Assembly (NCBI GenBank): GCA_036346395.1
Contig: CM070601.1
Location: 13,947,763 to 14,011,762, forward strand
DNA from: Hsuehochloa calcarea
Lineage: Eukaryota > Streptophyta > Magnoliopsida > Poales > Poaceae
Direction of reading: 5' to 3'
DNA: 64,000 nt
Positions within the stretch are counted from its first letter, which is position 1, and each line of letters begins with the position of its first letter. The notes under the pieces were generated by a model. That model saw nothing but the letters and a program-made list of their open reading frames with translations. It searched no databases and was not told the origin of the DNA. Position numbers and translations under genes: made by a program. Positions 1-12,000 of the stretch are shown here, piece by piece.

Positions 1-13
1 ATTTGAGATGCAG

Positions 14-3000
14 GGATGACGGAGTCGAAGGAGTTCGCCATGGAGCTGTTCGACACGTTGAGCCGGCGGCGGCGGATGCAGGTGGACAAGATCAACAGGG
101 AGGAGCTCCGCGAGATCTGGCAGCAGATCACGGACAACAGCTTCGACTCGCGCCTCCAGATCTTCTTCGACATGTAACTCCCGCCCCGTACAATTTTGCG
201 AACTGCAAATTAATTTGTGTTATATTTACACCATTTTTGTTCCGTTAATGTGGCTCCATTTTTGTCTGATTTAATCAGGGTGGATAAGAACGCAGACGGC
301 CATATCACGGAGGCGGAGGTGAAAGAGGTAATAGTCTGCGACTGTGCTTGGTATTTCTGCAGTACATTTTTTCTCTGTTGCTGTTTTGGGGATATTCTGA
401 GACAATTATTTCGAGTTTTTTTAATGATTAAGCTGTCCATTTCCCCGGTTCTGTAGGTATGTACTTGTTCTTTTGTTGTCTACACGTTTGTGTTCCTTGA
501 TTTACGCATAAGAATTATGGAATTGGTAGCTTGGGAAAACATTTGCCGACTACTGGAGGCCCCCCGGCGAAACTGGCGGGGAAAGCATACCCTGCACTGG
601 CCGGTCTCCACACGATTTTTCTAGATATATTGAAATAGCTTGTTCTAGAACATGGGAGGGGTGTTTCGTAAATTTACTACAGATGGAGGTGGGAGTCTAC
701 GCAGTAGTTGGTGGGGGCATTTCCGTCATGCTGACTAATTATTATAATCTGTTCAAATGATGCGTCGAAAGGGCAAAACTTTTTGATTAGAGATTAACTT
801 ATTATTTTCACTGAGGTCATTTTGTAAAGGGCCGAGCCTGGTTGTGAGTTTATCTTACTTTTCTCGGTGTGAAAAAGATGGTTTGTGATCAACTAATTAA
901 AAGTGGCAATTGCTTTGTTTCCAGATCATTATGTTAAGTGCTTCTGCTAATAAACTGTCGAGGCTTAAGGAGCAAGCAGAAGAATATGCGGCCTTGATCA
1001 TGGAGGAACTTGATCCCGAAGGCCTTGGCTACATTGAGGTAATTGGTGCACAATAATTGGTTCCACTGATGTTATAGGTTGGTTTAGGAGAAACATCTCA
1101 AATGGATAAAAATGTTACTTTATGCAAGAGAGTGAGAGATTAGTGATCTTGACTGTACATATTCGAGTATGTCCATTCATAAATTGACCCTGCAGAGCTG
1201 CATAGACTTGTTTTCCAGACACCCTGAAATGGTTGGTTCTCAACACAGCAACAGTATTGCTACTGAAAAAGAAAGCTAACCAACTTTTCTTTGGAAAGTA
1301 ACCATTCCTATAGGAAAAAACATTGCCTATATAATCTTAAGGAATATTTTTCCTTGCTCCATGGCAAATCCTTCCGCTGATCTCCAGCAATTTTTCCTAG
1401 GTGCAGGTCTAGCAATTTTTCCTAGGTGCAGGTCTATCTTTGTTTCTGTTAGAGATATATTAGAGATATGATTATTTAGTATTCCTTATCTGTTTTTTGT
1501 ATTGACTTATCTATATATGGCATGCACCCCTTGTACACCCTGTATATACTGCCCATTGGACCTCTTCAATATACACACAATATTCATAACATAGTATCAG
1601 AGCAAGGGTTAGGGTTTCTTACCGCCGCCGTTGCCTCCTAGCCTCCGGCCGCCGCCGTCTCCGCTGCCCCTGGGAGGAGCAATCTCTGCTCCCAGGGGCG
1701 GCCTCTTCGGCGTCTTCGTTGGCGTCATCTTCGGTGGCCGGTCCTTCCCGTCGCTGCCGGCCTTGGACAGCTACACAGTGGCGTTCGACGAGGACCACAT
1801 CTTCACGACCGCCACGCGCGCCAACACGCCCGCCGCCGCCACCCTACGACCGCCTCCTCGCACGGATCTGGTGCCATCACTCTGCCTCGGCGCTCGGCAG
1901 GCAGCCCATGTGCTCACATGCTTGCCGACAAGAGCCTCATCACAAACCTCGTCCCCGCCATGCACACGCTTAAGGCTGTGCTCGCTTCGGCCGGCCACCA
2001 GAAGATCCGCGTCTCCATGCCGCACGCACTCGGCATCCTGTTTGGAACCGAGCCGCCGTTGGCTAGCCGGTTCCGCGACTGCTACGACCGCGTCGTCTTC
2101 GCGCCGATGCTCGAGTTCCACCGGCAGACCAAGTCGTCGTTCATGGTGAACGCGTACCCGTACTTCGGGTACAACGGCGCGACACTTCCCTACGCGCTCG
2201 TGCGGCGTTCAACTTCGAGCGTCTTGGGACCGACACGGGCATCATGTACAAGAGCATGTTCGAGGCGCAGCTCGACTCGGTGTACTCAGCGATGAAGAAA
2301 CTTAGGTTCGAGGACGTGGAGGTCGCCGTGGGGGAGACGGGTGGCCGTCCAAGGCGGAGGACGTGCAGATCGGCGTGATCCCCGCTGAGGCGGCGGAGTA
2401 CAACTGGCACCTCATCGGCGAGGCCAGCACCGAGTGGGCACGCCGCTTATGCCGAAGTGGACGTTCGAGACGTACATCTTCTCGCTGTTCAACGAGAACC
2501 TCAAGCCCGGTGGAAACGTGCTTTATGGGTTGTTACGAGCCAGTGCTTAGGGTGCGAGTCTTTTGCTGCTGCTAGTTATCCTTAGGCGTTTCCTCTTTCG
2601 CGTCGTTTCTTTCGTTGCGTCCATCCAAATCCGCACCACTCAATCTTTGAGTTCGTCTAAGCCATGCGAGTCCATAAATTTATTGTCAGTCATAGAAGCA
2701 TAGGAATTGTCTTTTTGCATGACAGTAGCCGCCGCTCTTTTCTTCGAGCTGTTGCAAATCGTCGTTATGATGCCGCCGCTCCGAGCTTTTAAGACCGCCG
2801 CGCTTCTAGTGCACTGCGCCTCTGTTGTACTTCTTGTGCATTGCGCCGCCGCCTTCTTGGGTTTCGATCTGCGCCGTCATGCTTCTATCTATTCCTATTC
2901 GGCTTGATTTGACAGATTTCTCTATTTGTTGGTTTCATCATTTTCTTCGTCATGTTGTCATGTTTGACTTTGCTTCCGCACAGGGGCAGAACTAGAACGA

Positions 3001-6000
3001 AAATGATCAGGGTTCATGATTTCACCATACATATAACTACATGTATAATTTTCAAGCAACAATGTACTAAATAGTAATTTATGTGGCAAACATTGTCAAA
3101 ATGCATCATCCAGCAGAGGTTGGGCTGAACCGGGGTGCACAACTTTTGAGCCAGGAGGTGCACGCGTAGTATATATGAACTAATCTTTGCTAATTTTTTT
3201 TTTTTGACCCGGTGTCCTGTGATACCGGGTCCTCCCACTAAGCTCCGCCTCTGCTTCCGCATCTTGTGCTTTATGGGCTGTCGCACGACCCCGGATGGGA
3301 GATCTTTTATCAACATATTTTCCAAGAGCTGCATGCTACGGCGACATTATGAAGACTCGGATTTTTGATTTATCATATTTTAGTGTCAACCTTTTCCAAA
3401 TGCAATGCTATTGCATACGCTTTGCATTTGAGGGGGGTGTCAGAGATATATTAGAGATATGATTATTTTGTATTCCTTATCTGTCTTTTGTATTGCCTTA
3501 TCTATATATGGCATACACCCCTTGTACACTCTATATATATTGACCATTGGGCCTCTTCAATATACACATATTATTCATAACAGTTTCTACTTTTTTCTTT
3601 CCTTCTATATCTCTGTTTAACATACCAAAAGGCTGTGGTAATAACCATCTGACTTGATGTTTGGTCTGGGATACAAGCCTCTATTCTGTTTCTCTGGATG
3701 ATTTGCTCCTCGTGTACTTACTGGAGTTCTAGCTCCTTCAAACCTCTGTAAGACTGAGTTCCTTTGCAATAGAAGGAACTTGGGGCCTGGAGCCCTTGGG
3801 TTTTCAAAAGATAACCATCTGAGTATCTGACTTCATCAGAGAGAACTCGTTGTTCTTTTTTATTTAAAGTCATCTGTGCTGCTTCACTAAGGGGTTACCT
3901 TTTTTTGGCAACATCAATGTAGAAGATGTAGAAAAAGCATTACATGTGGTAATTGGCATGTTTATACTGACAATTTACACAACCAAAATAGTCCAGCCAT
4001 GACAGCCAAAGTTGTTTGTTATATTTTGTGAAATCCATCAACACCATCAAGCTCCAGCTATGGGGACCAAATCTACCAGTCCCAACTCTCAACAGCATGA
4101 TAATGAAGTATCCTGATCACTGTCAAACTGGTGAGCAGCTGTATCCTGTATGGACAAGCTTGCGTCCATTTTTTTAAATTTCCTGCCTAGTTCAGTGCCA
4201 ACATTTCTTCTCACAATTTGCTTTCTTCAAAAGAGATCTTCTGCACTGCAGATCTAACTGTATGCTGCTTCTTTTAAATAAGAAAAAATATCTTTTGTTG
4301 AGATCGAAATCATCGAATAAAAGATTAATTGTGGAAAACTGAATCCTAGCAAGAAAGATATAGTTTATTATCCAATCTCAAATCTTAAGATATTTAAATT
4401 TTGGATCCAATCAAGCATAAAGGTTATTGCAGGGCATCCGCTTCCCCATTTACTCCTCCAATGATTGTGGTTATATTTGGATAGATTATTCCAAAGGCAA
4501 AGTCTATCCACGTGATGTTGCATCTCTCATACAACATTAGGGCATATTGCCCAAATCAAATACAAAGTTCGGACTTCGGCGTCCAATCTCATTGTTTGAA
4601 GGACAGGTGACCTGATATCATCAGGATAACAATTACTGTTGACCGTTTCATTAGGTGTCTAATGTTACTTGTCTTCTTTAGTAAAGAAATGTAATGTCTT
4701 CCACATCAAATACTACATGCCCTACTTCTGTGCTTTTCAGAAAATGTAATGTCTTTCACATCAAATACTACAACATGCCCTACGCCTTTGTTAGGCTGCC
4801 TCTGTTGTTTTTTGGAGACCATCTGAGACTAGTGCTTGTACAGGCGGAGATTCAAGTCGATGTCCCTCTTTTTTAGGATGGAATTATTGCATGCACGCCA
4901 CAAGATTTTAGCATGTATGGTGCACTCATATGGGAGCCATGTGTGCCACCAGATGCAATTAAATCTTGTGGGCACCTTCTGCTGTTTGGTGGGTCGAGTT
5001 TGACTTTCGGGCCATAGATTGATGTATACGGTTAACCTGCCTTGTATGTTCTGAGAAGTATAACTAAGGATTTCTTCCCCATGTTGGTTGTGTCCATGAT
5101 GTGTGGTTTGGTGAGATAATAATATGATCTGTCATTGTTAAAGCTTTTACCCTTGTATTATATAAGGGTTTATTTGCATATATGTCTTACATGTACTTGT
5201 ATATATATTGGCCCATTGGCCTCATATCAATACAAGCGATATTCATAACATGGTATCAGAGCGTACCTAGGGTTTTTCGCCGCCGCCGCCGGTTCTTCTT
5301 TTCCAATCGCCGCCGCTGCTGGTTTTGCCCGTCGCTTCGCTTGTCACGCTCGTCTTCGTCACCAACGACAAGGCTCTGGAGCACCTCGTCCTTGTTGCCG
5401 CCGCTCGGGCTTCTGGATCTGTTGTTGAACCTCCGTCGCCGTCGCTGCTCGTGCCGCCACCGGCCTGTGGACGTTCCGACCGACTGCATCCGGGCCGAGA
5501 ATCGTTTGGTCGCCCGGACTTCACCGACTTCACCGAGGATCCCGTCGCACGAGCTGCCGCTCGGTCGCCTGGACGCCATCGCCCGATCGCTGCCGGGGAG
5601 TCGCCGAGGATCCCGCCACACGAGTTGTTTCTCGATCGCCGGACGCCATCGCCGGTCGGCCGGACGCCGTCGAAGTCGCCGAGGATTTCGCCGTCGCCGT
5701 CGCTCGTCTTGGCGTCGCCGCCGCCACCACCACTCGCTCAGCCGCGCCGCCGCGCTTATCGCCATCGCGGGAACCCTAGGTTCCCGTCGCGCTGATTTAG
5801 GTGGCGAGGCGTTCGGTGTTTTAATGTCGGCGGACCGAAAAAAAAGGTAAGTCGTTCTAATCGCCGCGCCGTCCAGCGCCGCCTGTTAGACTTCGTTGTC
5901 TTGGTCGCCGCGGCCGCCTATCAATGGACATTGTTTTTGTTCCTCATTGTCCAGTGATCCTCGATGGTCTCAATTATCGGGATTGGTTTCAGCACATGCG

Positions 6001-9000
6001 CCTCCATATGCGTGGTCATCGTCTTTGGGATTTTCTCACTAGCAAGTTGCCTTGTCCGCCTCGCCCTGTTCCACCTGTTGAGCCTGTGCTCCCGAAAGAT
6101 GCTTCCGAAGACACTCGTAAAGGGATATCTGCTGCTTTTGAGGATGTCATGGAGACTTTTCAGACTCAGTATGCTGGTTACAAGACATGGATTGATGAGG
6201 ATGCCTGTGCCGTTGCTATTCTCGTTGCCAGCATGGAAGTACATCTCACTAGGGATGTGGTTGGTTTGGCCTCGGCACAGTTGATGTGGGAGCATCTGCG
6301 CAACCTCTACGAGCCGTCTGGTGATTCCTTGTATCTTTCTGTTGTGCGTCGGGAGCAGTCGCTGCAGCAGGGAGATGCCACTGTGGACGAGTTCTATACC
6401 CAGTTGTCTGCGGTATGGCATCAGATTGACTCTTTGGGACCAGATGTTTGCCAAACTTGTTAGTGCTGTCAGCGTCAGCAGTCTCACCTGGAGCTTCGTC
6501 GCATCTACGACTTTTTGACACATCTTCGGGTTGAGTATGAGTAGAGTCGTGCTTAGTTGCTGGCACGACGCCCTCGCGTGACTTTGTTGGAGGCCCTTGC
6601 AACTGTTCGTGCTGAGGAGATTCGCCTTCGTGTTGCGGGTCTGCTGCCGTTCCAGTCGTTTCCTTCGGTTCTGACAACTCCTCCAGCTTGTACACTGCTC
6701 TGACTACTCCATCACCGGGCCAGTCTTCGCCAGTGGCATTTCTTTGTTGGTAGGGGACTCCACTGCACCTATTGCAACAAGCATGAACATGTGGAGCAGT
6801 TCTACTACAAGAAGAAGAAGGATTTACGTCGTGGTAGCCATCCTCCGAAGGGTACTAGTGGTTCCTCCTCTCAACGCAGCTCTGGTGTTTCTGATTATCA
6901 GGAGTTTCTGACACTGCTGCGTCGCATGACTGCTTCTGCACTGTTTGGTTCTGTTGGTTCTGCTGCACAGTCTTCTAGTGAGAGATCATCTTCCACTCTT
7001 CCTCAAGTATATCACCTTGGATTCTTGACTCTGGTGCTTCCTTTCATATGACATCTGATTCCGCTAGTCTCACTTCCATTCATCCTTTAGCTGCTCCTAT
7101 CACTGTTCAGACAGCAGATGATACCTCTCTTTCTGTCGCAGGATGAGGCACTTTTTCGAATTTCTCTTTTTATGTTCCCAAACTAACCACACAACTCATA
7201 TCTGCCGGTCAGCTCACTGATCATGGTTGTTGTGTTATTCTTGATTCTGATTATTGTTGTGTTCAGGATCGACGCACATGGACTCTGGTTGGTACTGGCC
7301 CTCGCCGCTATGACTCACAGCGTCTTTGGGAGCTTGATTGACTTCATCTTTCTTCCGCTGCCCCTGCCAGTCTTGTCGCCTCCACCGTCGCCGCTGCTTC
7401 TGCTGCATCCTCCACTGCGTCTTTTGCTCAGTGACATCATCGTTTGGGACATCTTTGCGGGTCGCGTATATTTTCTTTACTTCGTCGCGGTCTTTTAGGG
7501 TCTGTGTCTGGTGATGCTTCTCTAAATTGTCAGGGTTGTAAGCTTGGTAAACAGTTTCAACTTCCATATCCTTCCAATGAGTCAGTGTTACAACGTCCTT
7601 TTGATCTTGTTCATTCTAATGTATGGGGTCCGGCTCCTTTCGTTTCGAAAGGAGGTCATCGATATTATATAATTTTTATTGATGACTTTTCTCGCCAAAC
7701 ATGGATATACTTTATGTCATCTCGTAGTGAGCTTTTATTCATCTACAAGACTTTTGCCACCATGATCCGTAATCAGTTTGATTATCTTATTCGTGTCTTT
7801 CGTGCTGACTCTGCTGGGGAATACTTGTCAGGAGCCCTTCGTGGTTTTCTTGCTGAGCAGGGCACTCTCTCTCAATTTTCTTGCCCTGGTGCTCATGCCC
7901 AGAACGGTGTGGCTGAACGGAAGCATCATCATCTTCTTGAGACAGCTCGTGCTCTTATGCTTGCTTCTGCTGTCCCACCACACTTCTGGGTTGAGGTTAT
8001 TTCAACTGTCACTTTCCTGATCAACATTCAATCTTCTTCTGCTCTTCAGGGTGGGATCCCCGTTGAGCGTCTCTGTGGCAAGCCTTCTGACTATTCTAGT
8101 CTTCGCCTCTTTGGGTATGTATGTTATGTTCTTCTTGCCCATCGTGAGCGCACCAAGCTGACCGCTCAGTCCGTGGAGTGCGTTTTTCTAGCCTATAGCG
8201 CTGAGCATAAGGGATATCGTTGTTGAGATCCTACTAGCCGACGGATGCGAGTTTCTCGGGACGTCACTTTTGATGAGTCTCGTCCTTTCTACCCTCGTTC
8301 TTCTCCTTCCACCACTCCAGCATCTCTTATTGAGCCTCTATCTTTCCTGACTTTTCCTGCCACTCCCATAGTCACCACACCTCCATCACAGCCTTTGGCT
8401 TCTTCGGTGTCTCCTCCACCGTCTCCTTCGCCGCTACCACCCTCTCTAGAGGCTCCTCCTGGTCTTGTTTCTTCTTATCCTCTCTACTACACTCGTCGTT
8501 CGTGGGTTGAGGATTCTCCTGACGCGCCATCTTCTTCTGATGGGTCATTTTCTTCGGCCACTCCTCGATATGCTCTTTGTGATCGTTAGTCTATTCGGCC
8601 CCCTGTGCGTTTTTGTTTAGCGGCTCTTGCCGAACCGACTTCTTATCGTGATGCTACTGTTCATCAGGAGTGGCAGCATGCGATGGCAGTGGAGATTGCT
8701 GCCCTTGAGCGTATTGGCACATGAGATCTTGTCCCTCTTCCCGCGCGTGTCACTCCTATCATGTGCAAATGGGTCTACAAAGTTAAGACCCGCTCTGATG
8801 GTTCTCTTGAGCGCTACAAGGCTCGTCTCGTGGCATGTGGTTTTCAGCAGGAGTATGGTTGTGATTATGATGAGACATTCGCTCATGTGGCTTACATGAC
8901 AACCGTACGCACTCTTCTTGCTGTGGCGTCTGTTCGGGCATGGTCCATCTCTCAGTTTGATGTCAAGAATGCCTTTCTTAATGGTGAGCTGCGTGAGGAG

Positions 9001-12000
9001 GTTTATATGCAGCCACCACCGGGGTATTCTGTTCCTGAGGGTATAGTTTGTCACATTCGCTGATCTCTTTACGACCTCAAGCAAGCTCCTCGTGCTTGGT
9101 TTGATCGTTTCTCTTCTGTTGTCACTGCAGCTGGTTTCTCTGCCAGTGTTTATGATCATGCTCTTTTTTTTCACACTTCGCCTCGTGGTCGGACGCTTCT
9201 CCTTTTATATGTTGATGATATGATCATTACTAGAGATGATTATCAGTATATCACTTTTGTCAAGGAGCGTTTTAATGAGCAGTTTCTCATGTCTGATCTG
9301 GGTCCTCTTCGCTACTTTCTTGGGATTGTTATTTTACGTCTGAGGGCTTCTATCTGTCCCAAGAAAAGTATATTCAGGATCTTCTTGATCGTGCTTCTCT
9401 TACGGATCAGCACACCGCTGAGACTCCCATGGAGCTTAATGTTCATCTTCAGCCCACTGATGGTGAGCCTCTTACTGATCCTGCTCGCTATCGTCACTTT
9501 GTTGGAAGTCTTGTTTATCTGGGTGTCACTCGTCCTGACATTTCATACCTTGTGCATATCTTGAGTCAGTTTGTTTCTAATTCCACTCAGCTCCACTATA
9601 GTTATCTTCTTCGTGTTCTACGATATCTTCGTGGAACCATCACTTGTCGTTTGTTTTTCCCTTGTTCCAGCTCTTTATAGCTCCAGGCATATTTTGATGC
9701 TACCTGGGCTAGTGATCACTCTGATCGCTGGTCTCTTTTTACCTACTATATTTTTCTTGGTTGTTCTCTTATTGCTTGGAAGACTAAGAAGCAGATAGCA
9801 GTTTCTTGTTCGAGTTTTGAGGCAGAATTGCGAGCTATGACTTTGTTGACTGCGGAGGTTACTTGGCTACGGTGGTTACTTGAGGATTTTGGTGTTTCTG
9901 TTTCAACACCCACTCCTCTTTTGTCTGACAGTACATGGGCTATTAGCATTGCTACAAATCCGGTGAAGCATGAGCTTACAAAGCATATTGGTGTTGATGC
10001 TTCCTATATGCGGACCCAGGTGCAGGACCAGATTGTTGCTCTTCAGTATGCGCCTTTAGAACTTCAGTTGGCAGACTTCTTCACAAAGGCGCAGATTAGA
10101 GCTCAGCATAGTTTCTATCTCTCTAAACTTAATGTTGTTGATCCACCATAAGTTTGAGTGGGGTGTTAGATGTGTATTGTACAAGGGTTTATTTGCATAT
10201 ATATATCTTACATGTACTTGTATATATATTGGTCCATTGGCCTCATGTCAATACAAGCGCTATTAATAACAAAAGCCACTAAAGTTAGCTAATTACGTGA
10301 TAATATTATGGTAGCTTAATAAAAATATAATGTGCGCTTTTGTGCCACAGAAAATGAAACAAACACAAGCGTTGAAGTGATACCATAGAAGAATGCCTTG
10401 TAAACACAGGTTCATAATAATCTTTTAAGAGGACTGTTCATAATTTTGATCTTTTAATTTCACTACTAAATTAATCATTTGGGTAGCATTTTAAATGTTC
10501 ATAATTTTATAAATTTGTTTGGTTCATGAATGGGCCTAATTGATGTTCCGTTGGTTGGATCCCACCTAGCAGCAAATATATTGGAAAAAATTATCCATTG
10601 TTTGTTTGAGGGCATATTCTTTTTTAATTTGATGTGCTCACAAAGACCATAGACTGTAATTTTGTGATTGACATTGCAGCTCTGGCAATTGGAGACATTG
10701 CTATTGCAGAAGGATACCTATGTGAACTACAGCCAGGCCTTGAGCTACACAAGCCAGGCACTAAGCCAGAACCTCGCTGGTCTAAGGAAAAGGAGCCCAA
10801 TACGGAAAATTAGCACCAAATTAAGCTACTATCTGGAGGACAATTGGAAACGCCTCTGGGTACTTGCATTGTGGATTGGGATAATGGCTGGACTGTTCAT
10901 TTGGAAATTCATCCAGTACCGCAACCGATATGTCTTTAATGTGATGGGCTACTGCGTAACAACAGCAAAGGGGGCTGCTGAGACCCTCAAGCTGAATATG
11001 GCACTTATCCTCCTGCCTGTGTGCCGCAACACTATCACTTGGCTGCGGAATACAAGGGCTGCACGGGCATTACCGTTCGATGACAACATCAACTTCCACA
11101 AGGTTTAGACTATCCTTGTTCTTTACTTGCCTTTTAAATATGGGGAAATATCATAGAACAGCTTTAGGGTTTATCAATGAATTTGGTTGGAAAAGATATC
11201 GCTGCACATTTCCATCATCTGTACTTTCTCACACATGTCTCCAACAGTACGAACGACTTAGGTACTACACAGCTTAACTGATAGGTTGCTCCTCCATACT
11301 TTTTGTCTGAAAGCCTTCTTTAATGTTCTTACGGTCAGGAGGACACAGGAATTGTTTGGTCCATGGTCAGTTGTGGACTCATTCTCACTTCACATCATGG
11401 TCAATGCAGGTTAAAAGATGGGGTATGAATTTAAACCGCAAAACATGTCCAGACAAGGCGTTGTTAATTTAATTCGGCCAAAACATTTAATTTTCATTGG
11501 CGTTTGTTATCCTAGATTAAATTAACCCTATTTAATAGTCACTGTTTTCCATCAGCAGTATTTGGCCTACACAAGCTAGTCATTGCTGCAGTCCCCCCCC
11601 ACACACACACACACACAAAAAGAGGGTTGCATGGATTAGATCAGGTCTGCACCTAACTCACTTGAAGGAGGCACAAGAGAAGCTAAAACCATTTGGTTTG
11701 TACCATGCATAAGGTACATGGGCCATGATTGGACTGTAACAATCAGCTGATTGTTAATAGTTGGGAAATGTCATGTCAAGACAGCTCATGCCAAGTCTCT
11801 CTTCCTAGCTATTGGATGGAGCACCTTGTGAGCTGCAGTGTAGTTCATTTTCATGCATTAGGTGCAAATAGTTATTAAGCAAAAATATCCATAATTGTAA
11901 TGTGGTCATTAGTGGTGCTAATAATGCGCTTTGTTATCCTCGCAAAGAAAGAAAGAAATCCTTTGTATTGATACCTATGCTAGCTAGGTCAATAAGGGCA

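Larger units (their letters stand above)
1447..3582 (+). mobile_element. Small LTR retrotransposon carrying a beta-1,3-glucanase gene piece
   Basis: This 2136 bp element lies in RBOH intron 3. It has 145 bp LTRs (1447-1591 and 3438-3582, about 12 mismatches) that start TGT and end ACA. A 5 bp target-site duplication GTTTC flanks it (1442-1446 and 3583-3587). A primer-binding site TAGTATCAGAGC (1592-1603) fits initiator tRNA-Met priming, and a G-rich polypurine tract precedes the 3' LTR. No gag or pol is present, so it is non-autonomous. The internal region holds a GH17 glucanase fragment and a hAT-type MITE. The LTR ends (ATATTCATAACA) resemble those of the Copia element at 5145-10271, which hints at shared mobilisation machinery. 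Confidence 0.9.
5145..10271 (+). mobile_element. Ty1/Copia LTR retrotransposon, decayed, in RBOH intron 3
   Basis: The element is 5127 bp with short LTRs at 5145-5250 (106 bp) and 10164-10271 (108 bp). The target duplication AAAGC lies at 5140-5144 and 10272-10276. The first ~9 bases of the 5' LTR have drifted (TTTTACCCT against TGTTAGATG). The primer-binding site TGGTATCAGAGC follows at 5251, and a purine-rich tract (GAGTGGGG) precedes the 3' LTR. A GC-rich leader (5263-5920) is followed by gag, protease, integrase, reverse transcriptase and RNase H in Copia order on the same strand as RBOH. Confidence 0.93.

Noticed and set aside
1631..2149. 172-codon plus-strand open frame in the captured region
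   Set aside because: In a different frame from the GH17 homology for most of its length, and its low-complexity Pro/Arg content suggests chance.
5182..5850. 222-codon open frame and its opposite-strand shadows
   Set aside because: Lies across the 5' LTR and GC-rich leader of the Copia element. The Arg/Ser-rich composition comes from CGCCGC-type repeats and has no domain.
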